The notes under the pieces: generated by a model | The model's input: the letters and a program-made list of their open reading frames with translations, nothing else | The model's database searches: none | Told to the model about the DNA's origin: nothing | Program-made: the position numbers and the translations under genes | Shown: piece after piece, positions 1 to 12,499 of the stretch | Layout of the letters: each line of letters opens with the position of its first letter | Position numbering within the stretch: the stretch's first letter is position 1 | Origin: Saccharina japonica | Lineage: Eukaryota; Sar; Phaeophyceae; Laminariales; Laminariaceae | DNA: 64,000 nucleotides | Assembly: GCA_008828725.1 (NCBI GenBank) | Contig: MEHQ01000553.1 | Location: 230,390 to 294,389, forward strand | Direction of reading: 5' to 3'

Positions 1-145
1 TTCTGATTTTCCTGTTTTGTTTGGAAAAAACAACTTGGAGTTTTTGTAAAAAAGCTGCTCGAGAAGAACGACCCGTACACTGGAGTAGCATTTGGTTTTC
101 GCTTGACTCCCGCTCCTGGACCTCTTGCATATCATGGCCGACCAG

Positions 146-217
146 GGATATAAAGAGAAATCACTTCACTACCTTGCCAACGGACATTTTCGCCAATTTG
201 TCGTCGCTGGATGACCT
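146..217 (+). CDS. LRR exon 1 (cassette type A)
   Basis: A 72-nt exon between ...ACCAG and GTGAGT. With TT from the previous exon it starts with Leu and reads as one 24-residue LRR containing FTTLPTDIFANLSSL, the pattern LxxNxLxxLPxxxFxxLxxL. Introns on both sides are phase 2, so the exon is a self-contained module. It is the first type-A exon; near-identical context recurs at 3768, 9036 and 12428. Such repeats form the curved ligand-binding solenoid of extracellular receptors. The start of the gene is outside the window. Confidence 0.85.
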
Positions 218-1182
218 GTGAGTGACCCCGCAATATGTATTTGGCTTGGCAGTGGCTAGACCGAAAACGAGCGAGAAACTGTGTGGATTATCGATGCCAT
301 GTGCACCGCCTTTAGGGGCAGAACCAAAGGCGTCATCATTTGGCATATACCCCTACCAGGTGACTGGCGTCTACGGTATGGGGGGTGGGATGCTCTGATT
401 TTCACCACGTCGTTTTACGCTACTCGAGGGAGTGGCTCTGAATCTCACACAAAATTGGACCTGTTATATAAACGTTTTTCGTCGGCGGGTAACCAACAGT
501 CCCACGGCGGTGTATGTCGCGAACACCATAGGTTTAAAAGTTTATTTCTACAAAGAAATCGTCTAGTCACGTGATCGGGTGACTCTGATCGACTCACAAC
601 CACGAGACGAATACGCGAGCGGTACCCGTGCCGTACGCTAGGACCTTGCATTTTTATGAAAGAGGTCACTTACGGAGGAGCTCTATACCTCCCCCAAAAA
701 CGGATTTGAGTGGAATATAAATGTGCTTTATACCTGATGAAGGATCTCATGACGTAGCTTTACAGTGACATATAACGAAACACAAGCATAAACAACGGAC
801 GAGTTTGGGTTAGGGAACCCGATCATGGAGGAAGCATTTTACCGGTCAGGAATACTATTGAAATCGATGCCCTTGCATACACCAGATATATTGGCACTTA
901 AAGGAGGCGTAGTTTGTCCGTCGCATTGTTCCTGTTCGTGCCATTCAGCTTTGCTTTCGACACGCCGATCAACCTTTGTTGGTGTATATTGTTTCCACCG
1001 GCTACAGCCTGGCCCTTCCCTGCGAGGGGGGGGGGGTATAGGCGGTTGTGTGTTTGCAAGATATCCGTCACGTGGAGCTCTCGATGCGGCGGGGACTCCC
1101 GTTACACGCTGTGCCTATCGTGTCTTTTGTTTCTGATTAATGTTTTGTCGCCTGTTTTTATATTTGCTCAACAACAAATCAG

Positions 1183-1254
1183 GGATATCTCCGGAAATGA
1201 ATTAGCGAGCTTGTCAGCCGGCATCTTCGACACCTTGACATCGCTACGATACTT
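1183..1254 (+). CDS. LRR exon 2 (cassette type B)
   Basis: A 72-nt phase-2 exon, acceptor ...AAATCAG, donor GTGAGA. It encodes one LRR with the core LSAGIFDTLTSLRYL; the consensus Pro of LPxGxF is Ser here. The same exon and flanking intron sequence recur at 4868, 10114 and 13516. Confidence 0.85.
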
Positions 1255-2323
1255 GTGAGAGAACTCTGTCTGGCACAGTAACATGCCTAATTTGGGCAGA
1301 CTAGGTGTAGCTGACAAGGCTCTTCACCCCGTCGTCGTCGGATTTGGCATCAATGTTCCACAAGAAGTTTCGTGATATACCAAGGCTTCGGGACGGAAGA
1401 TTGAGAGGCACTTTTCTGTTTTTTTATCATAGTGCGACTTAGTGAAAACACAACCTCATGGATAGTAGGTTCCTGCCGAGGCGAGCTACGACATTGGTAA
1501 AAACGATTGACAATCCAAATTTGTCGGAATCACATTATTGGGTTGCGCTATATATCATTTCACACTTGTCTTATGGATTGCTCACAGGGTCGTAGGACTC
1601 ATACAGTTTCCTCTAAAATCCGCTTTTTGTTGAGAGGTATACAGCGGTTCCTGTGTTTCACTATATACCCGTTTATACGTGAGGCAATGGGGTTGCTTAC
1701 GCGGGTAGTACTTTGAGTTTCCTCCGGAAAATCTGTTTTTTGGGTGAGATATACAGCTCCTCTAGTGAACCCCCACGCCGGAAACTCGTGGTGCCCATGT
1801 ACCATGGCATGCGTCTGCTTCGAATGTGGCATACGTCACTAACTTGGCAAATGCTGCAAGTAAATTAACCGAAACCCAGCATACTTAAAGGCGTGGGTGA
1901 AGCGGGGATGACGTTGTAAAGTCGCGTAATATGTACGCAAGCTTGTTCTTCGATGCCCACCAGTCGATGCTTCACACCAGTCCTATCATTTGCCTCTGTT
2001 TTGTGGATCATTTGCGTCGTTTGCCTGGCTAAGCACGTTCAGTTCCCTCGCAAACATGCAGAAAACCTCCAAACAACTGTATCTTGTATAGGTTACGCCA
2101 CAATGTGTGTGTGCACCACAGAAGCGATTGCACTCATGGCACTTGCTTCCCGCGATGCAGAGTGGGCTGGCGGTGTTGGATGCGGCCAACATGGCTGCGC
2201 CTGGTCGTGTCGCGTATGGGTCAACTTCGATGTTGCTTCAACTCGGCTTCGGTCGTATTCACTGACGTTCGCTGGTTCGCTTTCTGGTCGCGTTCGTCTC
2301 TCCTTTTATCATCACCGAATCAG

Positions 2324-2395
2324 GGATGTGGCAAGCAACGACTTGAACATCTTGCCAGCCGGCATATTCGGCCATCTGTCTAATCTACAGACGTT
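2324..2395 (+). CDS. LRR exon 3 (cassette type C)
   Basis: A 72-nt phase-2 exon, acceptor ...CGAATCAG, donor GTAAGT. It encodes one LRR with core LNILPAGIFGHLSNLQTL. It is the third member of the A-B-C cassette; paralogues are at 6838 and 10994. About 200 nt of upstream intron are strongly conserved between the three copies. Confidence 0.85.
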
Positions 2396-3767
2396 GTAAG
2401 TGGGCGGTGGGGTTTGGTACCAACCAGCCTGGCTTGTCGGCTGGTCAAGAACAAAAGCAAACAACGTATATCGTACCCTTCCGAATCACGAAAAACGCGT
2501 CGAGTGAGTTCTGATCCCGCTTACCTCTATAACGTACGTAGGTCGTCCCATATGCCTGTGTATATTGCAATGTACCGCTTGCTGTATCAAAGCGGTACCC
2601 TGCAAGCAACTGCGTCCGCCAGTCTTGCAAGCTGTGCAGAGAGCGCTGCCAACCTATAGGGCTGGTGGCTTATCTTGGAATGCTCTCTTACATGAGGAGA
2701 CTAACAAATCGCACTCCGAAACACCACTTCGAAGACGTTTGTCCGCGCAAACCCAACCAGCATTGGCTCACTGTTGCGCTCCTGTAGTAACAAACAACTG
2801 TTACTACGGTAGACGTAGGAAAATCATCATGCTAAAACCGTTAAATTCTTGCTTAAGGAAACAATTCAACTGGTACCAGTGACCCCTACGTCCAGGATTT
2901 TGCTGGCATGTGTATGCATCGTGTGCAAAAACAAAAAAGGGCACGATTACGTGACGCCACCCCACCGTTTCATACGCAGTATGAGCTTGACCGTTAGCGC
3001 ATACACGGGAGTGAAGGCCGTTTACCTGCCGACGTTCTTGGTATCCTGGTATTCCTTCATTTGAAATATTTCGTGACAATCAGTTGCGTATACGCCGCTG
3101 TCGAACGCGTCAGTTACTGGCACGCGTGGCTATACGACGAGTCCCTGAGGAAGAGCAGTAGATAATGTAAACCAACACCGGACACCAGACAAGCACCAGG
3201 CTAGGTCAATACCGTTTGGTCGAAGACCCCACCACATAACCCACACAGGAGGTGAGCCGCACGAAAATGTCACCGGCTGCACCACTCACACATACACGGG
3301 TAGAATAATTTTCTTCGTCGACTGCCCCCGTAGTGAACTTCATCCTCGGTGAGGCATCCGCGGTTCATCTTAGATCATATTGTCTCTCAACACAGCATAT
3401 AACCCCAATCTCCGCAGACTAGTATGAACCCCCTAGATATCCAGACATCAGTATAGAGCAACCGCATACCACAAACAAATAACTCCCTTAACAGTCGCAT
3501 AACTCCGTTTTCCTGTATTGATACTGACGATATGTTTGTCGTCGTCGTTAAGTACCCTAAGTATCCGTCCACGCTTCGATGCTATGCATGATTCCGCGTT
3601 TACGGGAGCGGAAGTATTTCCAACGCTGAACACTTTCCATTGAAAAACTTGTGGTCTGGTTGCATCGCGGTCGAAGTCACTTCTGAACTGACTGCGTTAC
3701 ACCGGAGTTCAATTTGGTTTTCGCTTAACTCCCGCTCGCGGATCTCTTGCGTATCATGGCCGACCAG

Positions 3768-3839
3768 GAGTATGAGGAGTAATGCCTTCACCACCCTTCC
3801 AACGGGCACCTTCGCCAATTTATTCTCGCTGGATGACCT
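3768..3839 (+). CDS. LRR exon 4 (type A, second cassette)
   Basis: A 72-nt phase-2 exon, acceptor ...CGACCAG, donor GTGAGT. The LRR core is FTTLPTGTFANLFSL. The flanking intron is clearly paralogous to that around 146, 9036 and 12428, which shows a genomic tandem duplication rather than chance similarity of LRRs. Confidence 0.85.
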
Positions 3840-4867
3840 GTGAGTGACCCCGCATTATATAAATTGGTCGACAAAATGGCTAGACCGAGAACGAGCGAGA
3901 AACTGCGTGGATTGCCGATGTCATGTGCACCGCCTTTAGCTGGGCTGAATTATAGGCGTCAACAATTGGCGCATATCCTTACCAGGTGACTGGAATACGG
4001 TAAAGCGGGTACTCTTATTTTCACCATCGCGTTTACGCTAATGAGGGAGTGGCGCTGTTCCTTACCCAAGCTTGGACATGTTTAAGAGGCTCTCGTCGTC
4101 GCCGGGTAACCAACAGTCCCACGGCGTTGCATGTCGCGAACAACTTGAGCTTTAGGAGCTTCACCCTGCAAGAATTGGGGCAGCCCCTTGGTCGAGTGAC
4201 TCGTTTTCGGCTCACAGCTAAGATAATTTTAAGGCAGCGGTATCCGTGACGCATGCTATGCGTGAGGTGCACCGGGATTTTGATGAGAGCGTCGGGTTGA
4301 GGAGCTCTACTACACGTTTACCCAAAAAATGATTTTAGCGGTAAATAAAATTGATTCGTACCCCATGAACAATATCAGGACCTGACGTAGCTTTACAGTG
4401 TCAAATAACGAAAAACAAGCACGAAATACCGAATATTTTGGGTTAAGGAACCCGATCATTCCGCAAGTATTGCACCCCCGAAAATATTTCTGTAGCAATG
4501 GTCGGGTAAATTCGAACGGACAATCTGCGCTATCTAGAAACGGGGAGGGGGCCGGATGCCGGTACTTACACCAAATAGGTTCGTCATTTGAAGAAGGCGG
4601 CGTTTAGACTCCTCTTTTTTTTCAATTTCGTGCCATTCAGCTGTGCTTTCGACACGCCGATAAACCTTTCTTAGGAAAGTGTTTTTCGACCGGCTTCGGC
4701 CTGGCCCTGCCCTGCGCGAGGGGGGGTATTCGCGGTTGTGTGAGTTTGCGAGACATCCGCCGCGGGGAGCTCTCGATGCGGCGGGGACTCTGTGGCAAGC
4801 TGTGCCTTTCGTGTCTTCGTCTGACTCATGTTTCGCCGCCTGTGTTTTTTTCCCAACGCCGAATCAG

Positions 4868-4939
4868 GGATATCGCGTCTATTGAACTCACGACCTTACC
4901 AGCCGGCATCTTCGACACCTTGACATCGCTACGATTCTT
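4868..4939 (+). CDS. LRR exon 5 (type B, second cassette)
   Basis: A 72-nt phase-2 exon, acceptor ...GAATCAG, donor GTGAGA. The LRR core is LTTLPAGIFDTLTSLRFL. Odd point: the Asn of the usual xxNxL motif is replaced by Ile (ASIEL), losing the residue that normally builds the asparagine ladder. Splicing signals are intact, so it is probably still included. Confidence 0.82.
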
Positions 4940-6837
4940 GTGAGAGATATCTGTCTGGGAGAGTACCATACACGTTTAGGGCAGACCGGGTCTAGCTGAT
5001 TTGGCGCCTTACCCCTGTGTCATCAGAGTTGCCATACATGTTCGACCTAAATGTTTGTGATATACTAAGGCTTCGGCACTAAAACTGGGGTTGCACATGT
5101 GTTTGTATTTTTCACATACTTGTATCAAGTGCAAAAACAATATCATAAATCGTAAGTTCCTACCGAGGCGAGCTACGATAGGCGCACATCACTTTTTTTT
5201 GTCAATATTGGTTACTGATTGGCCAGGTGTCTTGAGGGGCTTCGGGCAAAACATATGGGAGTAAATGTAAAACATATCCTTTTCATTTTTTTCAGTTGCC
5301 ATACTATTTCTGGTAAAAGGTCTACCTTTTCATGACTCCCTAGGGAAACGCCAATTCGCTAGTTCGAATACTCAGACTGCCCACCGATTGGTAGGTGTAG
5401 AAAATGTAGGTCTTGGTCAACATTTGTGTCTTGGGAAGCGTATCGATCCGACGCCTTTTCATCACGAAAAGTTCCCCTTCCTTACTCATTTGCGCCATAC
5501 CCCTGGAACCCAAGACGAACAAAACAAATGACAGTTTCTCCGGCTGGTGATACTGATTAAACTTAGATTTTACACCAGAACGACGAGCACTGGTGGGTAA
5601 ACCTACCTGGGTCTCTATTTCGACCGTCCGTAGCGTCCTACGATGTCACAGCAGAGTGTAAATACCAAACAGGAGCGTCGAAACGATCAAACGTCTTGCT
5701 GCGGAGCACTTTCGTTTAGTGATGCAAACACAGTGATAGCTACGCTCCCTTGCAGATCTATGAGCTCCAACACCTCCCAGAGACTACACCGAGCAAGCTA
5801 TCCGTTGGACTGTCCGAGGTCTGAGCGTTGGAACTGAAGCTATGCCGTGTTCCGTAAGGAGTACTGATACCATGGTGTTATTATACGATAAATAGTATTG
5901 CCGCTTGAAAAAAACGAAAAGTATGTGTTTCTCAACACTCAATGACTCTGTTGTTTATTACCAAAGGGGCACCTTGACCCTAACTGGTCAGAATCAAGGT
6001 TTTTGTGTCGCGCTATGTATTATGTTATACCTGGTGCATGGCATTGCTCAGCGGGTCGTAGTTCGTATAAGGCTACCTCTAAAAGCGGGTTTCGGGTTGG
6101 AGGTGTACAGCAGTTCCTGTGCCTCACTACGTATGTATCATTTTATACTTGAGGCAATGGTGTTGGTTAAACGGGTACACAGTACGTCAAGTTTCGTCCG
6201 AAAACTCTGTGTTTTGGGTAAGGTATTCAGCTCCTCAAGAGACCATCCTCGAGGAAAACTCGTGGTGCGCCTGTACCATGGCATGCGTCTGCCCCTAACG
6301 TGTCATGCGTCACCGATTTGGCAGATGCTGCATGTGCGTTAACCTCAACCCAGCATATGTACAGTGCGTGCGTGAAGCGGGGGTGGCGTTGTAAAGTCGC
6401 GTATGTACGCAAGCTTGTTGTTGGATGTCTACCAGTCGAAGCTTTAGACCGTCAGAGAACAGGTTTATCCTGACATGTTTGTGTTTACACCAATCTATCA
6501 TTTTCCTCTATTTTGAGGAACACTCGCGTCGTTTTTCCGGCTGGGTACGCTCAGTTCACTCGTAAATATGAATAAAGCCTCCACACAACTGTACCTGGTA
6601 TAGGGTACGCCTCAATGTTTGTGTACACCAAAAAATGACTGCATTCATGGCACTTGCTGCCCGCGATGCAGAGTGTGCTGGCAGTGTAGGATGCGGCCAA
6701 CATCATTGCGCATGGTCGTGTCGCGTTGCAGTCAAACGCAATGTTGCTTCAACTCGTCTTCGCTCGCTTTCACAACTAGCGTTCGCTGGTCCGCTTTATG
6801 TTCGCGTCCGCCACTCTTTTGCTCAACGTGGAATCAG

Positions 6838-6909
6838 GAGCTTGGAACACAACGACTTGGACACCTTGCCAGCCGACATATTCAGCGATTTGTCCAATCT
6901 TCGAGAATT
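6838..6909 (+). CDS. LRR exon 6 (type C, second cassette)
   Basis: A 72-nt phase-2 exon, acceptor ...GGAATCAG, donor GTAAGT. The LRR core is LDTLPADIFSDLSNLREL. It is closely related to exon 10994 (same HND/YND-LDTLP core), closer than either is to exon 2324, which suggests stepwise duplication or gene conversion. Confidence 0.85.
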
Positions 6910-7298
6910 GTAAGTAGCGGTGGGGGGTGGTACCAACCAGCCTGACTTGTTGCCTGGGTCAATTACTGAACACAAACAACGTATATCCTACCCCTACGAA
7001 ACACGAACAATGCGTTGAGCGAATTCTGGTCCCGCCTACGTCTATACCGCACGTAGGTCGTCTTATAGGCCTTTGTAGAATGCAATGTACGGCTTGGTGT
7101 ATGATAGCGGTACCCTGGAAGTAACCATGTCTGCTAGCCCGCCATGTAGGGTTGGTGGCCTATCTTCTGAGCTATTAAAAATAAATGAAGAATCATAAAC
7201 TGCACTCCGAAACACGTCTTCGAAGAAATGCTGTCCGCGCAGACCCAACCATATTTTCCTTGCTGTTGCGCTTCTGTAGTCACAAACAACAAATGTTG

Positions 7299-8070
7299 CA
7301 CAGATGCTCCGAGTACCTTGGAGTAAAGTAACGAGTATTGGAGATAAAATACTTCAGGTACTTCGTGTACTCGGAGTATTTAGGGGTTCAATACTCCGGG
7401 ATACTGCTCGTACTCGGAGTATTTCGGGTATGAACACTCTCGATACTGCTGGTACTCGGAGTATTTCGGGGTCCGACACTGCGGGCACTCCTTGTACTCC
7501 GAGTATTTGGGGCTTCAGTACTTCTCACACTACAAGTACTCCGAGTATTCAGGCCGCCGGTACTCTGATACTCTTAGGTACTCGGAGAACGAAATGTACT
7601 CGATACTCGGAGTACACTCGGAGTGTGAAGTACGTTAAAAGCATCTTTGCATCATGTTTAAGACTCGGGCGTCATTCCTCTAAGGTTCTGGGAGCATGTG
7701 ACTGGCGTTTATAGCATTTCAAAAATCACAGATGCTCCCGTTACCTCGGAGTATAATTAGAGTATTTTCGAAAAAAAACTTGCTTCAGGTGTACTTTGTG
7801 TACTCGCAGTATTTTGGTGTCCAATACTCTCGATACTCGGAGTACTCCGAGTACTTAAGATGTTTTTACTCCGAGTACTGCTTGTACTCGAGTCTACGTA
7901 CTGCTCATGCGCCCAGTACTCGGATTATTTGGGCCTTCAGTACTGCTCATACTCCAAGTACTCCGGGTATTTAGGCCACCAGTACTCTAATACTCTCAGT
8001 ACTCGGAGTACGAAACATACTCAATACTCCGAGTATACTCGGAGTGTCGAGTATACTCAGAGCATTTGTG
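7299..8070 (+). mobile_element. TACTCGGAGTA-family inverted-repeat element, copy 1 (hAT-like, 8-bp duplication)
   Basis: 772 bp between direct repeats AAATGTTG (7291-7298 and 8071-8078). Ends are CACAGATGCTCCGAGTA and, in reverse complement, CACAAATGCTCTGAGTA (15 of 17 match). The interior is two related halves (to about 7640, and from 7726) separated by a unique spacer, each packed with the imperfect palindrome TACTCGGAGTA/TACTCCGAGTA. The paralogous introns at 11476 and 14239 read CAAATGTTACTACTGTA without the insert, so they are empty sites. No transposase frame is present; an 8-bp duplication suggests the hAT superfamily (P elements also make 8 bp). Confidence 0.82.
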
Positions 8071-9035
8071 AAATGTTGCTACTGTACACGTATGGTAATT
8101 ATCATACTACAACCGTTAGTTCCTCGCTTGAGGAAGTAACTCAACCGGTCCCAGTGACACTTACGTCCAGGCATCTGGTAACATGATGTGTGCATCGTGT
8201 GCGAAAATACAAACGGCACGGTTACGTGGCGACTACCCGCCGTTTCACAAGCAGAGCAAACTTGAACGTTAAGCGCATACACGGGAGTAATCGCCGTTTA
8301 CCTGACGACGTACCTGGCAATCGATAATTTGAAATTATTCGTGACACTCATTTTTTAGACGCCCTTGTCGAACGCGTCACTTGCTGGCACGCGTGGCTAC
8401 ACATGAGGCGTGAAGGAAGAGTAGTAGATAATTCACACTACCACCGAACACCAAACACACACCAGGTCAAGTCAGTACCGTTTTGTCAGAAATTCCACCA
8501 CATTAACAACACCGCAAGCATGCCGCACAAGGAATGTTACCGGCGGCACTACTCACATACACGACGTATACGGGCAGTATCATCACCATCGACTGCCCCC
8601 GTAGCGAGCTACATCCACGCCGAGACTTCCAAGTACTTTCTCAGATCATAACGCCTCGCCACACAATATATAGCTCCAATCTCCGTAAACCAGTATGAAA
8701 CCCCCAGGTATCCGCACACCAGTATCGAGCAACCGCATACCACAAGCAACTCACTCTCTCAGCAATTACACAACTCCGCTTTCTTGCATTGATACTGAAG
8801 ATATTTTTATCGTCGTCGTTAGCTATACTAGTATCCGTCCACGCTTCGATGATATGCATGATTCAGTGTGTACGGGAGAGGCAACGTTTCCAGCGCTGAA
8901 CGCTTGCGATTGAATAACTTGTAGTCTGGTTGCCTCGCGGTCCAAGTCACATGCGAAGTAACTGCGTTGCACTGAAGTACCGTTTGGTTTTCGCTTAATT
9001 CCCGCTCTCCGACCTCTCGCATAATGGCCAAACAG

Positions 9036-9107
9036 GGATATGAGAAGCAACGACTTAACATCCTTGCCAACGGACATATTCGCCAATTTGCCGTCGCTAG
9101 AGTACCT
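9036..9107 (+). CDS. LRR exon 7 (type A, third cassette)
   Basis: A 72-nt phase-2 exon, acceptor ...AAACAG, donor GTGAGT. The LRR core is LTSLPTDIFANLPSLEYL. Flanking intron matches the other type-A copies on both sides. Confidence 0.85.
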
Positions 9108-10113
9108 GTGAGTGACCCCGGATTAGGTATTTCGAGAACCAGCGAGAAACTGTGTAGATTACCGATGACATGCGCACCGCCTTTGGGGGCAGAATGAAAG
9201 GCGTCGACGTTAGTAATATATACCTACCAGGTGACTGGCGCTACGGTAAGGCGGGTACTCTCATTTTCACCATCGCGTGTAGGCTACTGCTACTCGAGAG
9301 AGCGGCTCCGTACCTCACGCAAAATGGGACCTGATAAAAGTATGATATGGTCGTCGCCGGGTAACCAACAGTCCCACGGCGTTGCATGTCGCGAAAACCT
9401 TGAGCCTCAGAAGCTTCATCCTGTAAAAGAAACGGGATAGTCCCTTGGTCGATTGACTCTGATCGGCCCACAACCAAGGCACGTTTACGCGAGCGGTACC
9501 TGTGACACATTCTAGGGTAGAGATTCACCGGGATTTTTATGAGTGGGGTCACTTGAAGAGTATGTTCTATACATCATACCTCACCCAAAAACTGGTTTTA
9601 AGAGGCAATAAACGCGCTTCGTACCCGCTGAATAATATCATGACGTAGCTTAACAGTGAAAAATAACGAGACACCAGGATGAAGTGCGACGAGTTGGGAT
9701 CGAGCAACCGGATCATTCAGAGAGCATATCACCCCAAAGGTGTTTATGTAGCAACAGTCATGTATATTCGAACCGATGATCTGCGCTGTCTAAAAACGGG
9801 GAGGGCCGGGCTTACACGATATATGTCTGCATTTAAGAGAGGCGGAGTTTATACGTCTCTTTGTTCGTTTTCGTGCCACTCAGCTGTGGTTTAGACACGC
9901 CGACTAACCTTCCTTGGCGTGCATTGTTTCCATCAGCTTCGGCCTGGCCCTTCCCTGCGAGAGGGGGGGGCGGGGTTAGCGGTTGTGTGAGTTCGCGAGA
10001 CATCCGTCGCGTGGAGCTCGTGTTGCGGCGGGGACTCGGTTGCACGCTTTGCCTATCGTGTCTGTTTGTGACTCATGTTTGGCCGCCTGTTTAATTTCCC
10101 AACGACGAATCAG

Positions 10114-10185
10114 GATAATCTGGGGCAATCACCTAACGACCTTGCCAGCCGGCATCTTCGACACCTTGACATCGCTACGGGTATT
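10114..10185 (+). pseudogene. Broken LRR exon 8 (type B, third cassette; donor GT changed to GA)
   Basis: The LRR reading frame is intact (72 nt, core LTTLPAGIFDTLTSLRVL) and the acceptor ...CGAATCAG is normal, but the donor that is TT|GTGAGAGA in the paralogues at 1254 and 4939 reads TT|GAGAGAGA here. A single T-to-A change removes the obligatory GT. The exon is probably skipped; because it is symmetric (phase 2-2, 72 nt) skipping keeps the frame and simply deletes one LRR. Confidence 0.78.
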
Positions 10186-10993
10186 GAGAGAGATATGTCT
10201 GGGACAGTACCATACGTGGTTTGGGCAGACTAGGTCTAGCTGACGAGGCTCTTAACCCCGTCGTCGTCGGATGTACCATCAATGTTCGATAAAACATGTT
10301 TCGTGATATACCAAGGCTTCGAGACTAAAAGTCGGGAGTCATTGTTTTGCTTTTCTCTAATACTGTAATCAAGTGAAAATACAACCTCATACTAATTTTC
10401 CATCCTCAAGGAAAACTCACGGTACGCCAGTACCATGGCATGCGTCTGCTGCTAAGGTGGAATACGCCACTAGATTAGCAGATGCTTGATGTGCGTTAGC
10501 TGAACCCAGCACAAGTACAGTGCGTGAGTGAAGCGGGGGTGGCGTTGTAAAGTCGCGCATGTACGCAAGCTTGTTGTTGGATGCCTACGTACCAGTCGAT
10601 GATTCACGCCATCAGAGAACAGGTTGATCCTGACTGTTTTGTGTTTACACCAGTTCTATCCTTGTTTTTATCTGTTTCAAGGAATAAGTGCGTCTTTTTT
10701 ACGGCTGGGTACGTTAAGCTCCCTGGTAACCATGAATATAGCCTCCACACAACTGCACCTGGTATAGGTTACGCCACAATGTTTGCTTGCATCAAATACG
10801 TGATCGCACTCATGGCACTTGCTGCCCGCGATGCAGAGTGTGCTGGCAGTGTTGGATGCGGCCAACATGGTTGCGCATGGTCGTATCGCGTTGCAGTCAA
10901 ACACAATGTTGCTTCAACTCGGCTTCGCTCGCTTTCACATCTAGCGTTCCTTTCTGTTCGCGGCCGCCTCTCTTTTGCTCAACCCCGAATCAG

Positions 10994-11065
10994 GAGCTTG
11001 GCATACAACGACTTGGACACCTTGCCAGCCGGCATATTTAGCGACTTGTCCAATCTCCGAGAATT
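10994..11065 (+). CDS. LRR exon 9 (type C, third cassette)
   Basis: A 72-nt phase-2 exon, acceptor ...CGAATCAG, donor GTAAGC. The LRR core is LDTLPAGIFSDLSNLREL, almost identical to exon 6838. Confidence 0.85.
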
Positions 11066-12427
11066 GTAAGCGAGCGGTGCGGTTTGGCACCAACCAGCCT
11101 GACTGGTTGCCTGGGTCAGTTACTAAAAACAAACAGCGTGTATCGTACCCCTACGAAGCACCAAAAACGCGTTGAGCGAGTTCTGGTCCCGCCTAATTCT
11201 ATACCGTACGTAGGTCGTCCTATATGCCTTTGGAGAATGCAATACACCGCGTGTTGTATCAAAGCGGTACCCTGCAAGTAAACGTGTCTGCCAGCTCTAC
11301 GATTTGTGCAGGGAGCACTGCCGCCATGTAGGGCTGGTGGCTTATCTTCTGAGCTTCTCACCAAATATGAAGAATCATAAATCGCACTCCGAAACACGTT
11401 TTCGAACACATTTTGTCCGCGAAGACCCAACCATATTATCCTTGCTGTTTCGCTCCTGTAGTCACAAACCACAAATGTTACTACTGTACACGTATGAAAA
11501 CCATCATTCTAAAACCGTCAGTTTCTCGCTTGAGGAAGGAACTCAACCGGTCCCAGTAACACTTACATCCAGGAATCTGGTAACATGTGTTTGCATCGCT
11601 TGTGAAAATAAAACAAGGAACGCTTACGTGGCGACGCCCCGCCGTTTCACACGCCGAGTGAACTGCAACGTTGGCGCATACATGGGAGTAATCCCTGTTT
11701 ACCTGCCGACGTCCCTGGTAATCCAAAAATTGAAATTGTTCGTGACACTCATTTTGTATACGCCGCTGTCGAACGCGTCACTTGCTGGCACGCGTGGCTA
11801 TACCCGGAGTCGTGGAGGAAGCGTAGTAGATAATCCACAAAACCACCCAACACACACCTGGTTAGGTCAATACCGTTTTGTCAGAGATCCCCCCACCTGA
11901 ACAACACACCAAGTAAGCCGCACCAGAATTGTCACCGGCTGCAGCACTCACAAATACACAGGCAGTATCATCATCATCGTCGACTGCCCCCCGTAGGGAG
12001 CTACATCCACGTCGAGGCTTGCGCTTTCTCATCTCAGATCATATCGCCTCGCCACACAATATATAGCTCCAATTTCCGTAGACCAGTATGAAACCCCCAG
12101 ATATCTGGACACCAGTATCGAGCAAACGCATACCATTAACAACTCACTCCCTCAGCAATTGCACAACTCCACCTTTCCTACGTTGATACTGACGATATTG
12201 TTGTCGTCGTCGTTAGTTACTGGTGTCCGTCCACGCTACGATGATATGCGTGATTCCGTGTTTACGGGATAGACAATATTTCCGACGCTGAACGCTCCCC
12301 ATCGAGAAACTTGTAGTCTGGTTGCCTCGCGGTCGAAGTCGCATCCCAAGTAACTGCGTTGCACTGGAGAACCGTTTGTTTTTCGCTTAACTCCCGCTCG
12401 CCGACCTCTCTCATAATGGGCAATCAG

Positions 12428-12499
12428 GGATATTAGGGACAATGGCGTCACATCCTTGCCAACCGACATCTTCGCCAATTCACCGTCGCTGGAGAACCT
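12428..12499 (+). CDS. LRR exon 10 (type A, fourth partial cassette)
   Basis: A 72-nt phase-2 exon, acceptor ...GCAATCAG, donor GTGAGT. The LRR core is VTSLPTDIFANSPSLENL; the Leu of FxxL is Ser, slightly weakening the consensus. Context is type A. Confidence 0.82.

Noticed and set aside
7304..8186. Tyr/Ser/Glu repeat proteins (SEYSEYL)
   Set aside because: Translation of TACTCGGAGTA repeats inside a transposon.
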